This document shows, in pieces, positions 41,685 through 50,625 of a stretch of DNA of 64,000 bases. The stretch comes from UBA1757 sp045627385 (GTDB lineage: Bacteria; Bacteroidota; Bacteroidia; Bacteroidales; UBA1402), in the NCBI GenBank assembly GCA_045627385.1, contig JAZQNO010000028.1, positions 70,825 through 134,824 of the forward strand, read 5' to 3'. The notes beneath the pieces are model-generated. The model did no database searches, was not told the DNA's origin, and saw only the letters and a program-made list of their open reading frames with translations. The position numbers were made by a program, and so were the translations under genes. How positions within the stretch are numbered: position 1 is the stretch's first letter; every line of letters starts with the position of its first letter.

Positions 41685-42865
41685 TGATTATGAAGGAAAA
41701 ATCTCCCAAACAGATTGTCATTCTCGGCTCGACCGGTTCTATCGGCACGCAGACGCTTGAAGCTATCGCTCCTTATCCCGAGGAGTTTCAAGTGTATGCC
41801 CTGACCGCCAACAATCAGGTCGATTTGCTGATCGAGCAGGCGCGCCGCTTCGAGCCAGAGGCCGTCATCATCGCCAACAAGGCCCATTATCCCAAACTGA
41901 AGGACGCTTTGGCAGACCTGCCCATCAAGGTTTATGCCGGTAACGAAGCCATTGCCCAGATTGTTACGGCCGAGCCCGTGGATGTGGTCCTGACGGCCAT
42001 GGTCGGCTACAGCGGCCTGTTGCCCACCATCAACGCTCTGAAAGCCGGAAAGGACATTGCGCTGGCCAACAAGGAGACCATGGTAGTGGCAGGAGAAATC
42101 ATCAACCGCTTGGCGGCCGAAAACCGTTGTCAGATTCTGCCGGTCGATTCGGAACATTCCGCCATTTTCCAGTGTCTGGAATGGAACAATCCCATCGAAA
42201 AAATCCTTCTGACCGCATCCGGAGGCCCATTCCGCCAATTGCCTGTGGATCAGCTGAGAAATGTGACCAAAGAACAGGCATTGCGCCATCCCAACTGGAC
42301 GATGGGCGCCAAAATCACCATCGATTCCGCTTCGATGATGAACAAGGGATTCGAAGTGATTGAGGCCAAATGGCTGTTCGGCGTTCCCACCGAGAGAATC
42401 GAAGTGCTGGTGCATCCGCAGTCCATCGTCCACTCCATGGTACAGTTCCGAGACGGAGCCGTCAAGGCTCAGTTGGGCATGCCCGACATGAAACTGCCCA
42501 TCCTGTACGCCCTGAGTTTTCCGAACCGATTCGCCACCGATTATCCCAGAGTGGATTTTTCCCAGATGGGCCAGCTGACATTCGAAAAGCCCGATCTGGA
42601 GAAGTTCCGCAATCTGGCGCTGGCATACGAAGCCATGAACCGGGGCGGCAACATGCCCTGCGTGCTGAATGCGGCCAATGAGGTGGCTGTGGCGGCCTTC
42701 CTCCACGACCGTATCGGTTTCATGGCCATGTCCGACCTTATCGAACACTCTCTCAACCGGGCCGATTTCGTGCCCCATCCTTCCTATGAAGATTATGTGG
42801 CCTGCGACGCCCGGACGCGTGCGCTGGCCGAAGAATTCGTCAACCGTCAACCCATTCAGAAATGA
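41684..42865 (+). CDS. dxr: 1-deoxy-D-xylulose 5-phosphate reductoisomerase
   Basis: Dxr makes 2-C-methyl-D-erythritol 4-phosphate with NADPH, the second step of the non-mevalonate isoprenoid route. The 393-residue protein has NADPH motif ILGSTGSIGTQTL, the catalytic VDSEHSAIFQCL, TASGGPF and WTMGAKITIDSASMMNKG, and LEVIEAKWLFG-like and HPQSIVHSMV metal and substrate segments. The start at 41684 overlaps the M23 stop by one base; a second ATG at 41690 is possible. Fosmidomycin target. Confidence 0.96.
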   Translation: MIMKEKSPKQIVILGSTGSIGTQTLEAIAPYPEEFQVYALTANNQVDLLIEQARRFEPEAVIIANKAHYPKLKDALADLPIKVYAGNEAIAQIVTAEPVDVVLTAMVGYSGLLPTINALKAGKDIALANKETMVVAGEIINRLAAENRCQILPVDSEHSAIFQCLEWNNPIEKILLTASGGPFRQLPVDQLRNVTKEQALRHPNWTMGAKITIDSASMMNKGFEVIEAKWLFGVPTERIEVLVHPQSIVHSMVQFRDGAVKAQLGMPDMKLPILYALSFPNRFATDYPRVDFSQMGQLTFEKPDLEKFRNLALAYEAMNRGGNMPCVLNAANEVAVAAFLHDRIGFMAMSDLIEHSLNRADFVPHPSYEDYVACDARTRALAEEFVNRQPIQK

Positions 42866-44244
42866 CCCCATTCCTCGCTCGCTTGCTGCAGGTTATCCTC
42901 AGTCTGTCCATCCTCATCGTCATCCACGAGTTCGGCCACTTCCTCTTTGCCAAACTTTCAGGTACCCGTGTGGAGAGTTTCTATCTGTTCTTCAATCCGA
43001 AATTCTCGCTGATGCGCTTCAAACGCATCAAAGGCAAACTGGAGTTCGATTTCCTGTCGACCAATCCGCCGGCCCATTGGAAAGATTACCCCGAAACGAC
43101 CATGTTCGGCCTGGGATGGATCCCGCTTGGCGGTTATTGCTCGATTGCCGGAATGATCGACGAGACCAAAGACGCCTCGCAATTGGCCGCCGAGCCTCAG
43201 GAATGGGAGTTCCGCACGAAGAAAGCCTGGCAGCGTCTGCTCATCATGGCCGCCGGCGTGGTGTTCAATTTCCTGCTGGCGCTCCTTATTTATACGATGG
43301 TGCTCAATGTCTGGGGAAAATCCTATCTGCCGGTGCAGAATGTGACGGCCGGTATGGAGTTCTCCGAAGTGGCGCACAAGGCCGGCTTCCAGGACGGCGA
43401 TATTCTTTTGAGCGCAGACGGTCAGGAAATCGAGCAGTTCAACGACGATGCCTTCCGTCTGATTGTGGAAGCCTCTCAGGTGACTGTCCTGCGTGATGGG
43501 AAAGTTGATACAGTTTTCATTCCCAACGATTTCATGCAGCAGCTGATGGCTGGCAACAGCGGTTTCGCCGCTTTCAGATTCCCGCCTGTTGTCAAGGAAG
43601 TGCAGGTAGGCAGCGCAGGTGACAAGGCCGGTCTGATGGCCGGTGACAGCATCAGTTCCCTTCAGGGCGAGCCGACTCCCAGTTTCTATGCCTTCGCCGA
43701 GCGCTTGGGCGCCTTCGCCGACAGCAGCATCGTGTTGGAAATCTGGCGCAACGGTCAGCCAATGACGCTTAAGGCCCAATTGGACGCCTCTGGAAAACTG
43801 GGCTTCTACACCAAGATGCCGACCGAAATCTACGCTGTCAAACAGATTCATTACAATTTCTGGCAATCCATCCCCGAAGGTATCCGTCTGGGCTGTTCCA
43901 AACTGACCGGATATGCCAGCGACATGAAATACGTCTTCACCAAAGAAGGTGCCAAGAGTCTGGGCGGTTTCGGTACGATCGGAAAATTGTTCCCCGCCGT
44001 CTGGAACTGGCGCGTCTTCTGGGAAACGACAGCTTATCTCTCGCTGATTCTGGCCTTTATGAACATACTGCCGATTCCTGGGCTTGACGGTGGCCACATT
44101 CTCTTCCTGCTGGTGGAGGTGGTGTCCGGACGCAAACCCGGAGACAAGTTTCTGGAACGCGCCCAGATGGTGGGCATGGCCCTGCTGCTGGCGCTTCTGG
44201 TCTATGCCAACGGCAACGACCTGCTGCGCTGGCTGATCAAATAA
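42862..44244 (+). CDS. rseP: RseP-type site-2 zinc metalloprotease
   Basis: RseP cuts transmembrane segments, such as anti-sigma factors, within the inner membrane. The 460-residue protein starts with a helix that holds the zinc motif HEFGH (ILIVIHEFGHFLFAKL), has two PDZ-like regions (about 160-330) and a C-terminal membrane part with the third zinc ligand in LPIPGLDGGHILFLL. The protein is coupled to dxr by ATGA. Next to a peptidoglycan peptidase and PBP1A, a role in envelope stress is likely, but the substrate is not in the window. Confidence 0.94.
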   Translation: MTPFLARLLQVILSLSILIVIHEFGHFLFAKLSGTRVESFYLFFNPKFSLMRFKRIKGKLEFDFLSTNPPAHWKDYPETTMFGLGWIPLGGYCSIAGMIDETKDASQLAAEPQEWEFRTKKAWQRLLIMAAGVVFNFLLALLIYTMVLNVWGKSYLPVQNVTAGMEFSEVAHKAGFQDGDILLSADGQEIEQFNDDAFRLIVEASQVTVLRDGKVDTVFIPNDFMQQLMAGNSGFAAFRFPPVVKEVQVGSAGDKAGLMAGDSISSLQGEPTPSFYAFAERLGAFADSSIVLEIWRNGQPMTLKAQLDASGKLGFYTKMPTEIYAVKQIHYNFWQSIPEGIRLGCSKLTGYASDMKYVFTKEGAKSLGGFGTIGKLFPAVWNWRVFWETTAYLSLILAFMNILPIPGLDGGHILFLLVEVVSGRKPGDKFLERAQMVGMALLLALLVYANGNDLLRWLIK

Positions 44245-44255
44245 ATACTTCATAC

Positions 44256-45260
44256 ATGAAAAACACACGTTTGCGGCTGGCGGTCCTGTTGGGGCTGCTG
44301 CCGATGGTCCTGTCCGCACAGGACCGTTTCCGAGTGGTGTTCTACAACACCGAAAACACCTTCGACTGCATAGACGACAGCCTGAAGAACGACGATGAGT
44401 ATTTGCCCGACGGCGTCAGGAGATGGACGCCCCACCGCTATTGGACGAAAATCGAGCATCTCGCCATCGCCCTGGCAGCGGCTGGAGAGACACGTATGCC
44501 CGATGCTTTCGGTCTGGCGGAGATCGAGAATGAAGGAGTCCTGTGCGACTTGCTGAAAAAAGCCAATCTTCGGGAAGATTACCGCTATGTCTATCAGGAA
44601 TCGCCCGACCAGCGTGGCATCGATGTCTGTTTCGCCTACAACCGATTCCGTTTCCGACTGCTCGACTGGCAGGCCTTGATGCCGGTCTGGCCCGGAGGTG
44701 AAGCCAAAAAGACCCGTTATGTGCTGCACATCCACGGACTCCTGCCCGACGCCGGCGACATCCATTTCTTCGTCTGCCATTGGCCTTCGCGGTACGGAGG
44801 CAGCAAAGCTTCGGAAATCTATCGGCTCGTTTCGGGGCGTTTCCTGCGGCGCCAATGCGATTCTCTGCTGGAGTTGAATCCCGATGCACGCATCGTCATC
44901 ATGGGCGATTTCAACGACGAGCCAGGGGATGCCTCTTTGTGTCAGGCTTTGGGCGCTTGTCATCCGGACGAAGGACTTTCCGGCATGGGCCGACTGTTCA
45001 ATCTGGCCTGGCCCATGGCTGAGGCGAAAGGCTTGAAAAGCCATAAATACCAGAACCGCTGGTCGATGCTGGACCAGTTCATCGTTTCAAAATCTTTGGT
45101 CAAACGCATGGAACTCAGCCTGGTCGACAATGATTTCCTGCTGATGGATGACAAGAAGTATTTGGGACGGAAACCCTTCCGAACCTACTACGGCTCCCAA
45201 TGGATAGGAGGCTACAGCGACCACCTGCCGATTAGGACGGACATCCCTTTGTCAGACTGA
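44256..45260 (+). CDS. Secreted endonuclease/exonuclease/phosphatase-fold protein
   Basis: A 334-residue protein with signal peptide (MKNTRLRLAVLLGLLPMVLS, then AQ) and the EEP domain: FRVVFYNTENTFD at the N-terminus, GLAEIENEGVL with the metal Glu, RGIDVCFAYNRFRF, HWPSRYGGSKASE, IMGDFNDEPGD with the catalytic Asp-Asn pair and GYSDHLPI with the final Asp-His. All metal and catalytic residues are there. It is exported, so it may be a periplasmic or outer-face nuclease. Last gene of the PBP1A operon. Confidence 0.9.
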   Translation: MKNTRLRLAVLLGLLPMVLSAQDRFRVVFYNTENTFDCIDDSLKNDDEYLPDGVRRWTPHRYWTKIEHLAIALAAAGETRMPDAFGLAEIENEGVLCDLLKKANLREDYRYVYQESPDQRGIDVCFAYNRFRFRLLDWQALMPVWPGGEAKKTRYVLHIHGLLPDAGDIHFFVCHWPSRYGGSKASEIYRLVSGRFLRRQCDSLLELNPDARIVIMGDFNDEPGDASLCQALGACHPDEGLSGMGRLFNLAWPMAEAKGLKSHKYQNRWSMLDQFIVSKSLVKRMELSLVDNDFLLMDDKKYLGRKPFRTYYGSQWIGGYSDHLPIRTDIPLSD

Positions 45261-45279
45261 AGAAAATTCCTTATTTTTG
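45248..45279 (+). promoter_or_regulatory. Promoter of ffh
   Basis: TTTG at 45248-45251, 20 bases, then TATTTTTG at 45272-45279: a full Bacteroidota consensus. The -33 element lies inside the last codons of the upstream gene. Leader to ffh about 17 bases. Confidence 0.8.
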
Positions 45280-45302
45280 CAACTCAAAACCACATCGCCG
45301 AT

Positions 45303-46628
45303 ATGTTTGAAAATTTGAGCGAACGCCTGGAAAGGTCGTTCAAGATACTGAAGGGTCAGGGACGCATCACCGACATCAATATAGCCGACACGCTGAAGGA
45401 TGTCCGTCGGGCTTTGCTCGACGCCGACGTCAACTACAAGACGGCCAAGCAGTTTACCGATGAAGTCAAGGAAAAGGCCATCGGTCAGCAGGTTCTGACG
45501 GCTGTCAAGCCTCAGGAAATGATGATCAAGATTGTCCACGACGAACTGGCCCGACTGATGGGCGGCGACAGCGTGGACGTCAATCTCAAAGGCAGTCCGG
45601 CCATCATTCTGATGTCGGGTCTCCAGGGCTCCGGTAAGACGACCTTCTCTTGCAAACTGGCCCGTCTGCTCAAATCGAAACGGGGCAAGAATCCCTTGTT
45701 GGTAGCCTGCGACGTCTATCGTCCGGCAGCTGTCGACCAGCTGAAGGTGCTGGGCGAACAGATTGGGGTGCCCGTCTACAGCGAAGCCGATTCGAAAAAT
45801 CCTGTCAAAATCGCGGAAAATGCCGTGTCTTTCGCCCGTCGGAACGGTCATGACCTCGTCATCATCGATACCGCCGGCCGTCTGGCCGTGGACGAGATGA
45901 TGATGGCCGAAATCGAAGCCGTCAAACGCGCCGTCAATCCTCAGGAAATCCTGTTCGTGGTCGACTCGATGACCGGTCAGGATGCCGTCAATACGGCCAA
46001 GACCTTCAATGACAGGCTCGATTTTACGGGCGTCGTGCTGACCAAACTCGACGGCGACACCAGAGGAGGTGCCGCGCTCTCTATCCGCAGCGTGGTCGAG
46101 AAGCCTATCAAGTTCATCGGAACGGGCGAGAAGATGGAGGCCATCGATGTGTTCCATCCGACCCGTATGGCCGACCGCATCTTGGGCATGGGCGATGTCG
46201 TGTCGCTGGTGGAAAAGGCGCAGGAACAATATGACGAGGAGGAAGCCCGCCGTCTGCATAAGAAGATTGCCAAGAATCAGTTTGATTTCAACGATTTTCT
46301 CGAGCAGATCGCCCAGATCAAGAAAATGGGCAACATCAAGGATTTGGCTTCCATGATTCCCGGCATGGGCAAGGCGCTCAAGAATGTGGACATCGACGAT
46401 GACGCCTTCAAGGGCATCGAAGCCATCATCGGCAGCATGACGCCTCAGGAGCGCAGCAATCCGCAGATAATCGACGCCAGCCGTCGTCAGCGCATTGCCA
46501 AGGGCAGCGGAACCAGCCTTCAGGAAGTGAACAACCTGATGAAGCGTTTCGACGAAACCCGTAAAATGATGAAAGCGGTTACTCACATGAAACCGGGCAT
46601 GAAAATGCACGGAGGAAAAAAGAAATAA
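45303..46628 (+). CDS. ffh: Signal recognition particle protein Ffh
   Basis: Ffh binds signal sequences and the 4.5S RNA and targets ribosomes to FtsY. The 441-residue protein has the N domain (MFENLSERLERSFKILKGQG), the G domain with SGLQGSGKTTFSCKLARLL, CDVYRPAAVDQL, IDTAGRLAVDEM and TKLDGDTRGGAALSI, and the M domain from about 325 with SMIPGMGKAL and a Met-rich end (MMKAVTHMKPGMKMHGGKKK). Two bases separate it from folD. Confidence 0.97.
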   Translation: MFENLSERLERSFKILKGQGRITDINIADTLKDVRRALLDADVNYKTAKQFTDEVKEKAIGQQVLTAVKPQEMMIKIVHDELARLMGGDSVDVNLKGSPAIILMSGLQGSGKTTFSCKLARLLKSKRGKNPLLVACDVYRPAAVDQLKVLGEQIGVPVYSEADSKNPVKIAENAVSFARRNGHDLVIIDTAGRLAVDEMMMAEIEAVKRAVNPQEILFVVDSMTGQDAVNTAKTFNDRLDFTGVVLTKLDGDTRGGAALSIRSVVEKPIKFIGTGEKMEAIDVFHPTRMADRILGMGDVVSLVEKAQEQYDEEEARRLHKKIAKNQFDFNDFLEQIAQIKKMGNIKDLASMIPGMGKALKNVDIDDDAFKGIEAIIGSMTPQERSNPQIIDASRRQRIAKGSGTSLQEVNNLMKRFDETRKMMKAVTHMKPGMKMHGGKKK

Positions 46629-46630
46629 TC

Positions 46631-47509
46631 ATGCAATTAATTGACGGAAAAGCTGTTTCCGAACAGGTGAAACAGGAAATCGCCGCTGAAGTGGCCGCTA
46701 TGGTGGCCAGCGGAAAGCGGGCTCCTCATCTGGCCGCCATTCTGGTAGGCCATGACGGAGGCAGTGAAACTTATGTGGCCAACAAAATCAAGGCTTGTGC
46801 CGTCTGCGGCTTCAAATCGAGTCTGATCCGTTTTGAAGAGACGGTTTCCGAGGCCGAACTTCTGGAAGCCATTGACCGCCTCAACAAGGACGAAGGCGTT
46901 GACGGATTCATTGTCCAACTGCCTCTGCCCAAGCACATTGACGAGCAGAAAATCATCATGGCCATCGACTACCGCAAGGATGTGGACGGTTTCCATCCCA
47001 TCAATGTGGGCCGCGCCAGCATCGGACTGCCTTCTTTCCTGTCGGCCACACCTGCAGGCATTCTCGAACTTATCCGCCGTTATCAGATTCCTACCGAGGG
47101 CAAGCACGTGGTCGTCATCGGCCGAAGCAACATTGTCGGCAAGCCGCTGGCCAATCTGCTGATGCGCAAGGGCTATCCCGGCGACGCCACCGTTACGGTG
47201 GTCCACAGCCGCAGTCGTGACATCAAGGAACAGTGTCTGAGCGCCGATATCATCGTCTGCGCACTGGGCAAGCCTCATTTCCTGACGGCCGACATGGTGC
47301 GCGAAGGCGCCACCGTCATTGACGTCGGCACGACTCGAGTCCCTTCCACGCTGACCAAGAGCGGTTTCAAACTCACCGGTGACGTGGATTTCGACCAGGT
47401 GGCTCCCAAGTGCTCCTTCATCACCCCCGTTCCCGGTGGAGTGGGACCGATGACCATCGTCTCCCTGATGAAAAATACGCTGCTGGCCGGCAGCAAAGCC
47501 GTCTATTGA
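46631..47509 (+). CDS. folD: Methylenetetrahydrofolate dehydrogenase / cyclohydrolase
   Basis: FolD oxidises methylene-THF and hydrolyses the methenyl product to 10-formyl-THF. The 292-residue protein has the substrate Lys in GSETYVANKIKACAVCG, QLPLPKHIDEQKIIMAIDYRKDVDGFHP, the cofactor motif VVIGRSNIVGKPLANLL and the C-terminal PGGVGPMTIVSLMKNTL. It shares a transcript with ffh, and its stop overlaps a TTG start of the next gene. Confidence 0.96.
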   Translation: MQLIDGKAVSEQVKQEIAAEVAAMVASGKRAPHLAAILVGHDGGSETYVANKIKACAVCGFKSSLIRFEETVSEAELLEAIDRLNKDEGVDGFIVQLPLPKHIDEQKIIMAIDYRKDVDGFHPINVGRASIGLPSFLSATPAGILELIRRYQIPTEGKHVVVIGRSNIVGKPLANLLMRKGYPGDATVTVVHSRSRDIKEQCLSADIIVCALGKPHFLTADMVREGATVIDVGTTRVPSTLTKSGFKLTGDVDFDQVAPKCSFITPVPGGVGPMTIVSLMKNTLLAGSKAVY

Positions 47510-48402
47510 AGCCCCCATCTTTCCTGACCGTGTGGCGTGGCCTTTCCATAGGATTTCTGCTGCTTTGCCAACTGCTCTGTCCGTCTTGCCGGCAAGCGGT
47601 TCCGGCCAAAGCCTTTGCGGAGATTGCCTCGGAGGACCGCGCCGTGCTGTCTCAGGTGTTGGAACGTCAGCAATCCTGCCCTTGGTCTGAAAGTCAGCGT
47701 CTGGACAGCCTGATCCGTTTCTTTGTCGGCACGCCCTATGTGGGCGGCACATTGGACGCCGCCTATGCCGATTCCTCCTGCAGCGAATCGCTGACGGTCA
47801 ATCTCAGAGAATTGGATTGTCTGACCTTCGTCGAAAACGTCATTGCCTTGAACCGCTGGCTAGACCGGCCCGAAGAGGAGTCTTTCGCTCGGATTCTCCA
47901 GCAGATACGCTACCGGGGCGGCGTATTGGACGGCTATGCCTCCCGTTTGCATTACACCTCCGAATGGATTGCCGACAACATGACCCTTGGTTTTGTGCGT
48001 CCGCTCGAACTCGGTCAGACTCAGACCTATGTGCCGAAGGTCGGCTTCATGTCGGCTCATCCACAGTCTTATCCGGCGCTCCGCGGCGACAGCCTGCAAG
48101 CGCTCCGAATCCGGCAGATTGAAGATTCCATCAATGCCCATGTGCGGCTGGACTGGATTCCGAAAGAGGCGGTCGCTTCTTTGGAACCGCAGATTCCCGA
48201 CGGGACGCTTGTCGCCATCACCACCACGATTCCGGGATTGGACATCGGCCATCTGGGCTTCGCCGTCCGTTGTAATGGAAGTGTCCGTCTGTTGCACGCA
48301 TCCTCATCGAAAGGACAGGTGGTCGTCAGCGAGGAGACGCTGAGCGCTTACCTGGCTGGAATTTCCCGTTTTTCAGGAGTCATACTCTTGGATGTGAGAT
48401 AA
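47506..48402 (+). CDS. DUF1460 family exported protein (N-acetylmuramoyl-L-alanine amidase-like)
   Basis: A 298-residue protein. The core matches DUF1460: FVGTPYVGGTLDAAYADSSC, LRELDCLTFVENVIALNRWL with the probable catalytic Cys, RYRGGVLDGYASRLHYTSEWI with the probable His, and DIGHLGFAV late in the protein. The fold is NlpC/P60-like and family members are thought to act on peptidoglycan fragments. An ATG in frame lies only deep in folD (47410); the TTG at 47506 overlaps the folD stop as TTGA and gives a signal peptide LKPPSFLTVWRGLSIGFLLL; a GTG at 47530 is the alternative. The start is therefore uncertain. Confidence 0.8.
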   Translation: MKPPSFLTVWRGLSIGFLLLCQLLCPSCRQAVPAKAFAEIASEDRAVLSQVLERQQSCPWSESQRLDSLIRFFVGTPYVGGTLDAAYADSSCSESLTVNLRELDCLTFVENVIALNRWLDRPEEESFARILQQIRYRGGVLDGYASRLHYTSEWIADNMTLGFVRPLELGQTQTYVPKVGFMSAHPQSYPALRGDSLQALRIRQIEDSINAHVRLDWIPKEAVASLEPQIPDGTLVAITTTIPGLDIGHLGFAVRCNGSVRLLHASSSKGQVVVSEETLSAYLAGISRFSGVILLDVR

Positions 48403-48416
48403 TTTTTTTATCTTTG
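48388..48416 (+). promoter_or_regulatory. Promoter of the GT2-PRTase-HAD operon
   Basis: TTG at 48388-48390, 18 bases, then TATCTTTG at 48409-48416. The -7 match is complete and lies 20 bases before the glycosyltransferase ATG, which makes the trio an independent transcript. Confidence 0.7.
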
Positions 48417-48436
48417 GACACCATCCGGTTTTTGTC

Positions 48437-49375
48437 ATGATATCTGTCATTGTCCCCATTTACAACAGCCAGGAGTATCTTCCCGAGTGTCTGCGCAGCA
48501 TTCTGTGCCAGACCTATACCGACTTCGAACTGATTCTGGTCAATGACGGCAGCACCGACGAGAGCCGTCAGATCTGCGAACTGATTGCCGCCTGCGACGA
48601 ACGCGTCCGTCTGATCGACCAAGCGAATCAGGGACCCGCCGCCGCCCGCAATACCGGACTCCGTGAGTCGAAAGGGGAGTGGTTCTGCTTTGTCGATTCC
48701 GACGATCTGGTTTCCACCGTCTATCTGGAAATGCTTTTCAGCCTGACCCGTCTGGCTCCTGACATCGATGTGGCCCTTGTCGGTTACAGTCAGAGCGGTA
48801 TGCAGAACCGGGCTTCGAAATGCAACCGGCCCCGGATTCTGAACGGAGAGAAGGCTATGGATGCGATGCTGTACCAGAAGGGAAAAGCCGATTCCAGTCC
48901 TTGGTGCAAACTCTACCGGAAGGAGCGCTTTTCAGACCTCTGGTTCAATCCGGCCTACCGCACCTACGAGGATCTGGAATTTCTCTGCCGGCTCTATCCT
49001 CAGGCCCGCCAAGTGGCTGTCTGGTACAAGCCCTTCTATTTATACCGTCGTCAGGTGAGCGGATCGCTCATTTCGCTGTCACCATACAGCACGGATATCT
49101 TCGACATTACAGAGGCTGTGGCCAAATGGTATCCCCAGAAGGAAAAAGCCTTGCGAAGCCGTCGCATCAGTGCGTCATTCAATATCATTCGTATCATAGC
49201 GTCGCGTCGGCTCGATTGTCCCGAAATGGAAAGACGCTGCTGGCAAATGATCAAGACGGACCGTTGTATCTGTCTGAAAGACTGCCGTCTGCGTTTGAAA
49301 AACAGAATCGGCATCTATTTGTCGTATCTTGGGCTGAACTGCCTGAAAACCTTTTTTCGTGTGCGGGGACTATGA
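48437..49375 (+). CDS. Family 2 glycosyltransferase
   Basis: A 312-residue GT-A fold enzyme. It opens ISVIVPIYNSQEYLPECLRS, with NDGSTDES, the acceptor-side GPAAARNTGLRESKGEW and the DxD-type metal motif FVDSDD at 85-90. The middle has KLYRKERFSDLWFNP and YEDLEFLCRLY, the ED pair typical of inverting GT2 enzymes with a bound acceptor. No membrane helix is visible, so the enzyme is cytoplasmic and acts on the inner leaflet or on a soluble acceptor. The donor sugar is unknown. It overlaps the phosphoribosyltransferase gene by ATGA. Confidence 0.9.
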   Translation: MISVIVPIYNSQEYLPECLRSILCQTYTDFELILVNDGSTDESRQICELIAACDERVRLIDQANQGPAAARNTGLRESKGEWFCFVDSDDLVSTVYLEMLFSLTRLAPDIDVALVGYSQSGMQNRASKCNRPRILNGEKAMDAMLYQKGKADSSPWCKLYRKERFSDLWFNPAYRTYEDLEFLCRLYPQARQVAVWYKPFYLYRRQVSGSLISLSPYSTDIFDITEAVAKWYPQKEKALRSRRISASFNIIRIIASRRLDCPEMERRCWQMIKTDRCICLKDCRLRLKNRIGIYLSYLGLNCLKTFFRVRGL

Positions 49376-49968
49376 AAGTGAGGACCATCCATCCGGAAGA
49401 ACTGGAACAGCTGTCCCTTTTGCTCGCAGAGCAGGTGAAAGACAGTGGTTTTGTGCCTGATTGTCTGGTGGGTATACGAGAGGGCGGGGCACTGGTCTGC
49501 CAACTCATGTCCGGCGCTTGGCCAGAGGCTGCAGTCATGGAACTGTCGGTTTCACGTCCCGGTTCCGATGCGCGCAAATCGCATGCTTTCCTGCGTCACA
49601 TTCCCCTCTGTCTGGCCGATTTCCTGCGTCGTGCCGAATCTCGACGTCTGGCTTTGCGCTTGCGTCGGAAGGCTGTTCCGACGCGTTTCTCGCCCGGTTT
49701 CGAGATTGATCAGACGTTAGGCCTGCAGACCCTTGGCCAAAAGGTCTGCGGTTCGCATCCTCTGCGTGTCCTGCTTGTCGACGATGCGCTCGATTCGGGA
49801 GCCACCTTGCTCTGTGCCCGACGGCAGATTGAGTCCTGTCTGCCCTCAGTCGAACTGAAGACTGCGGTTCTTACCGTCACTCAGTCCCATCCGCTGACCG
49901 AGGCCGATTTCAGCCTTTATCAGGGCATTCTGCTACGTTTTCCATTTTCATCCGATTACAGGCAATGA
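49372..49968 (+). CDS. Class I phosphoribosyltransferase family protein
   Basis: A 198-residue protein with both marks of type I PRTases: the pyrophosphate loop LVGIREGGALV (residues 32-42) and the PRPP-binding motif VLLVDDALDSGATL (133-146). Between them lies an unusual basic stretch (about 86-105, RRAESRRLALRLRRKAVP) which could touch a membrane or a nucleic acid. No base-specific hood of the hypoxanthine, uracil or orotate enzymes can be recognised, so the acceptor is open. It is coupled by ATGA overlaps with a glycosyltransferase and a HAD phosphatase, which suits transfer of phosphoribose to a glycan. The longer frame from 48820 overlaps the GT2 gene and is rejected. Confidence 0.8.
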   Translation: MKVRTIHPEELEQLSLLLAEQVKDSGFVPDCLVGIREGGALVCQLMSGAWPEAAVMELSVSRPGSDARKSHAFLRHIPLCLADFLRRAESRRLALRLRRKAVPTRFSPGFEIDQTLGLQTLGQKVCGSHPLRVLLVDDALDSGATLLCARRQIESCLPSVELKTAVLTVTQSHPLTEADFSLYQGILLRFPFSSDYRQ

Positions 49969-50570
49969 AGCAGGCTGTTGTAGTGGATTTGGATGGCACT
50001 TTGCTGAAAACCAACACTTTCAGCGACTATATCGCCTATTCGTTTTCCCAGGCTGTCCGGGAAGGACAGGCGGGATTGGCCTTCCGGCTGCTTTGGCTGT
50101 CGCTGAAACGCAAACTGCGGCTCATTCCGCATGCAGAACTCAAGCAAGGGGTTCTGTCGGCTTCTTCCGCCTTTATGGAGCCCCGTCTGGACGACTTCGT
50201 CCGTCGCGAACTGAAGTATCTCAATACCGAACTGCTGACATATCTTCAGTCTTTGGCAGATGTTTCTCTGGTGCTGGCAACCTCTGCTCCGGAAAGCTAT
50301 TCGTCATTGATTTCCAATCAATCGGGATTTGAAATCTGCCTGGCAACGGCAACCGACGAACCCGAGAACCGCGGGAAAGAAAAGGCCCGCCGGGTGGTCG
50401 ACTGGCTGCAGCATCAGCATCTGACGCTTCAACTCGTCGTGACAGACCACTTCGATGACCGCCCCCTGTTGGAACTGTGCGACCGTCGTCTGCTTGTCAA
50501 TCCCTCCCGAAAGACCCTCCAACGCCTTTCCGGCCTGAAATTCGAAATTTTTGAAAAATCATCTGAATAG
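49965..50570 (+). CDS. HAD-superfamily (IB-type) phosphatase
   Basis: A 201-residue HAD hydrolase. Motif I is VVVDLDGTLL with nucleophile Asp8 and acid Asp10, motif II is LATSAPES (Thr106/Ser107), motif III a Lys in NRGKEKAR (138-140) and motif IV VTDHFDDRPLLE (Asp161, Asp164, Asp165). The alpha-helical cap between motif I and II (about 18-90) and the VNPSRK end are like phosphoserine phosphatase. It would remove a phosphate from a small molecule or a sugar. Overlap with the PRTase gene by ATGA means fixed co-expression. Confidence 0.87.
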   Translation: MKQAVVVDLDGTLLKTNTFSDYIAYSFSQAVREGQAGLAFRLLWLSLKRKLRLIPHAELKQGVLSASSAFMEPRLDDFVRRELKYLNTELLTYLQSLADVSLVLATSAPESYSSLISNQSGFEICLATATDEPENRGKEKARRVVDWLQHQHLTLQLVVTDHFDDRPLLELCDRRLLVNPSRKTLQRLSGLKFEIFEKSSE

Positions 50571-50595
50571 GATAGGGAAAAGGAAAAATGTGTTT

Positions 50596-50603
50596 TATAT
50601 TTG
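50596..50603 (+). promoter_or_regulatory. -7-like element before the pectate-lyase remnant
   Basis: TATATTTG fits TAnnTTTG and lies 22 bases before the ATG at 50626. No -33 TTTG is at the right distance. Confidence 0.35.
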
Positions 50604-50625
50604 AAGCCATTCAAATCCTTTGAAT

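Noticed and set aside
48820..49371. N-terminal extension of the phosphoribosyltransferase (382-residue frame)
   Set aside because: The extra part lies in another frame over the GT2 gene and has no family features; the ATG at 49372 gives a normal PRTase.
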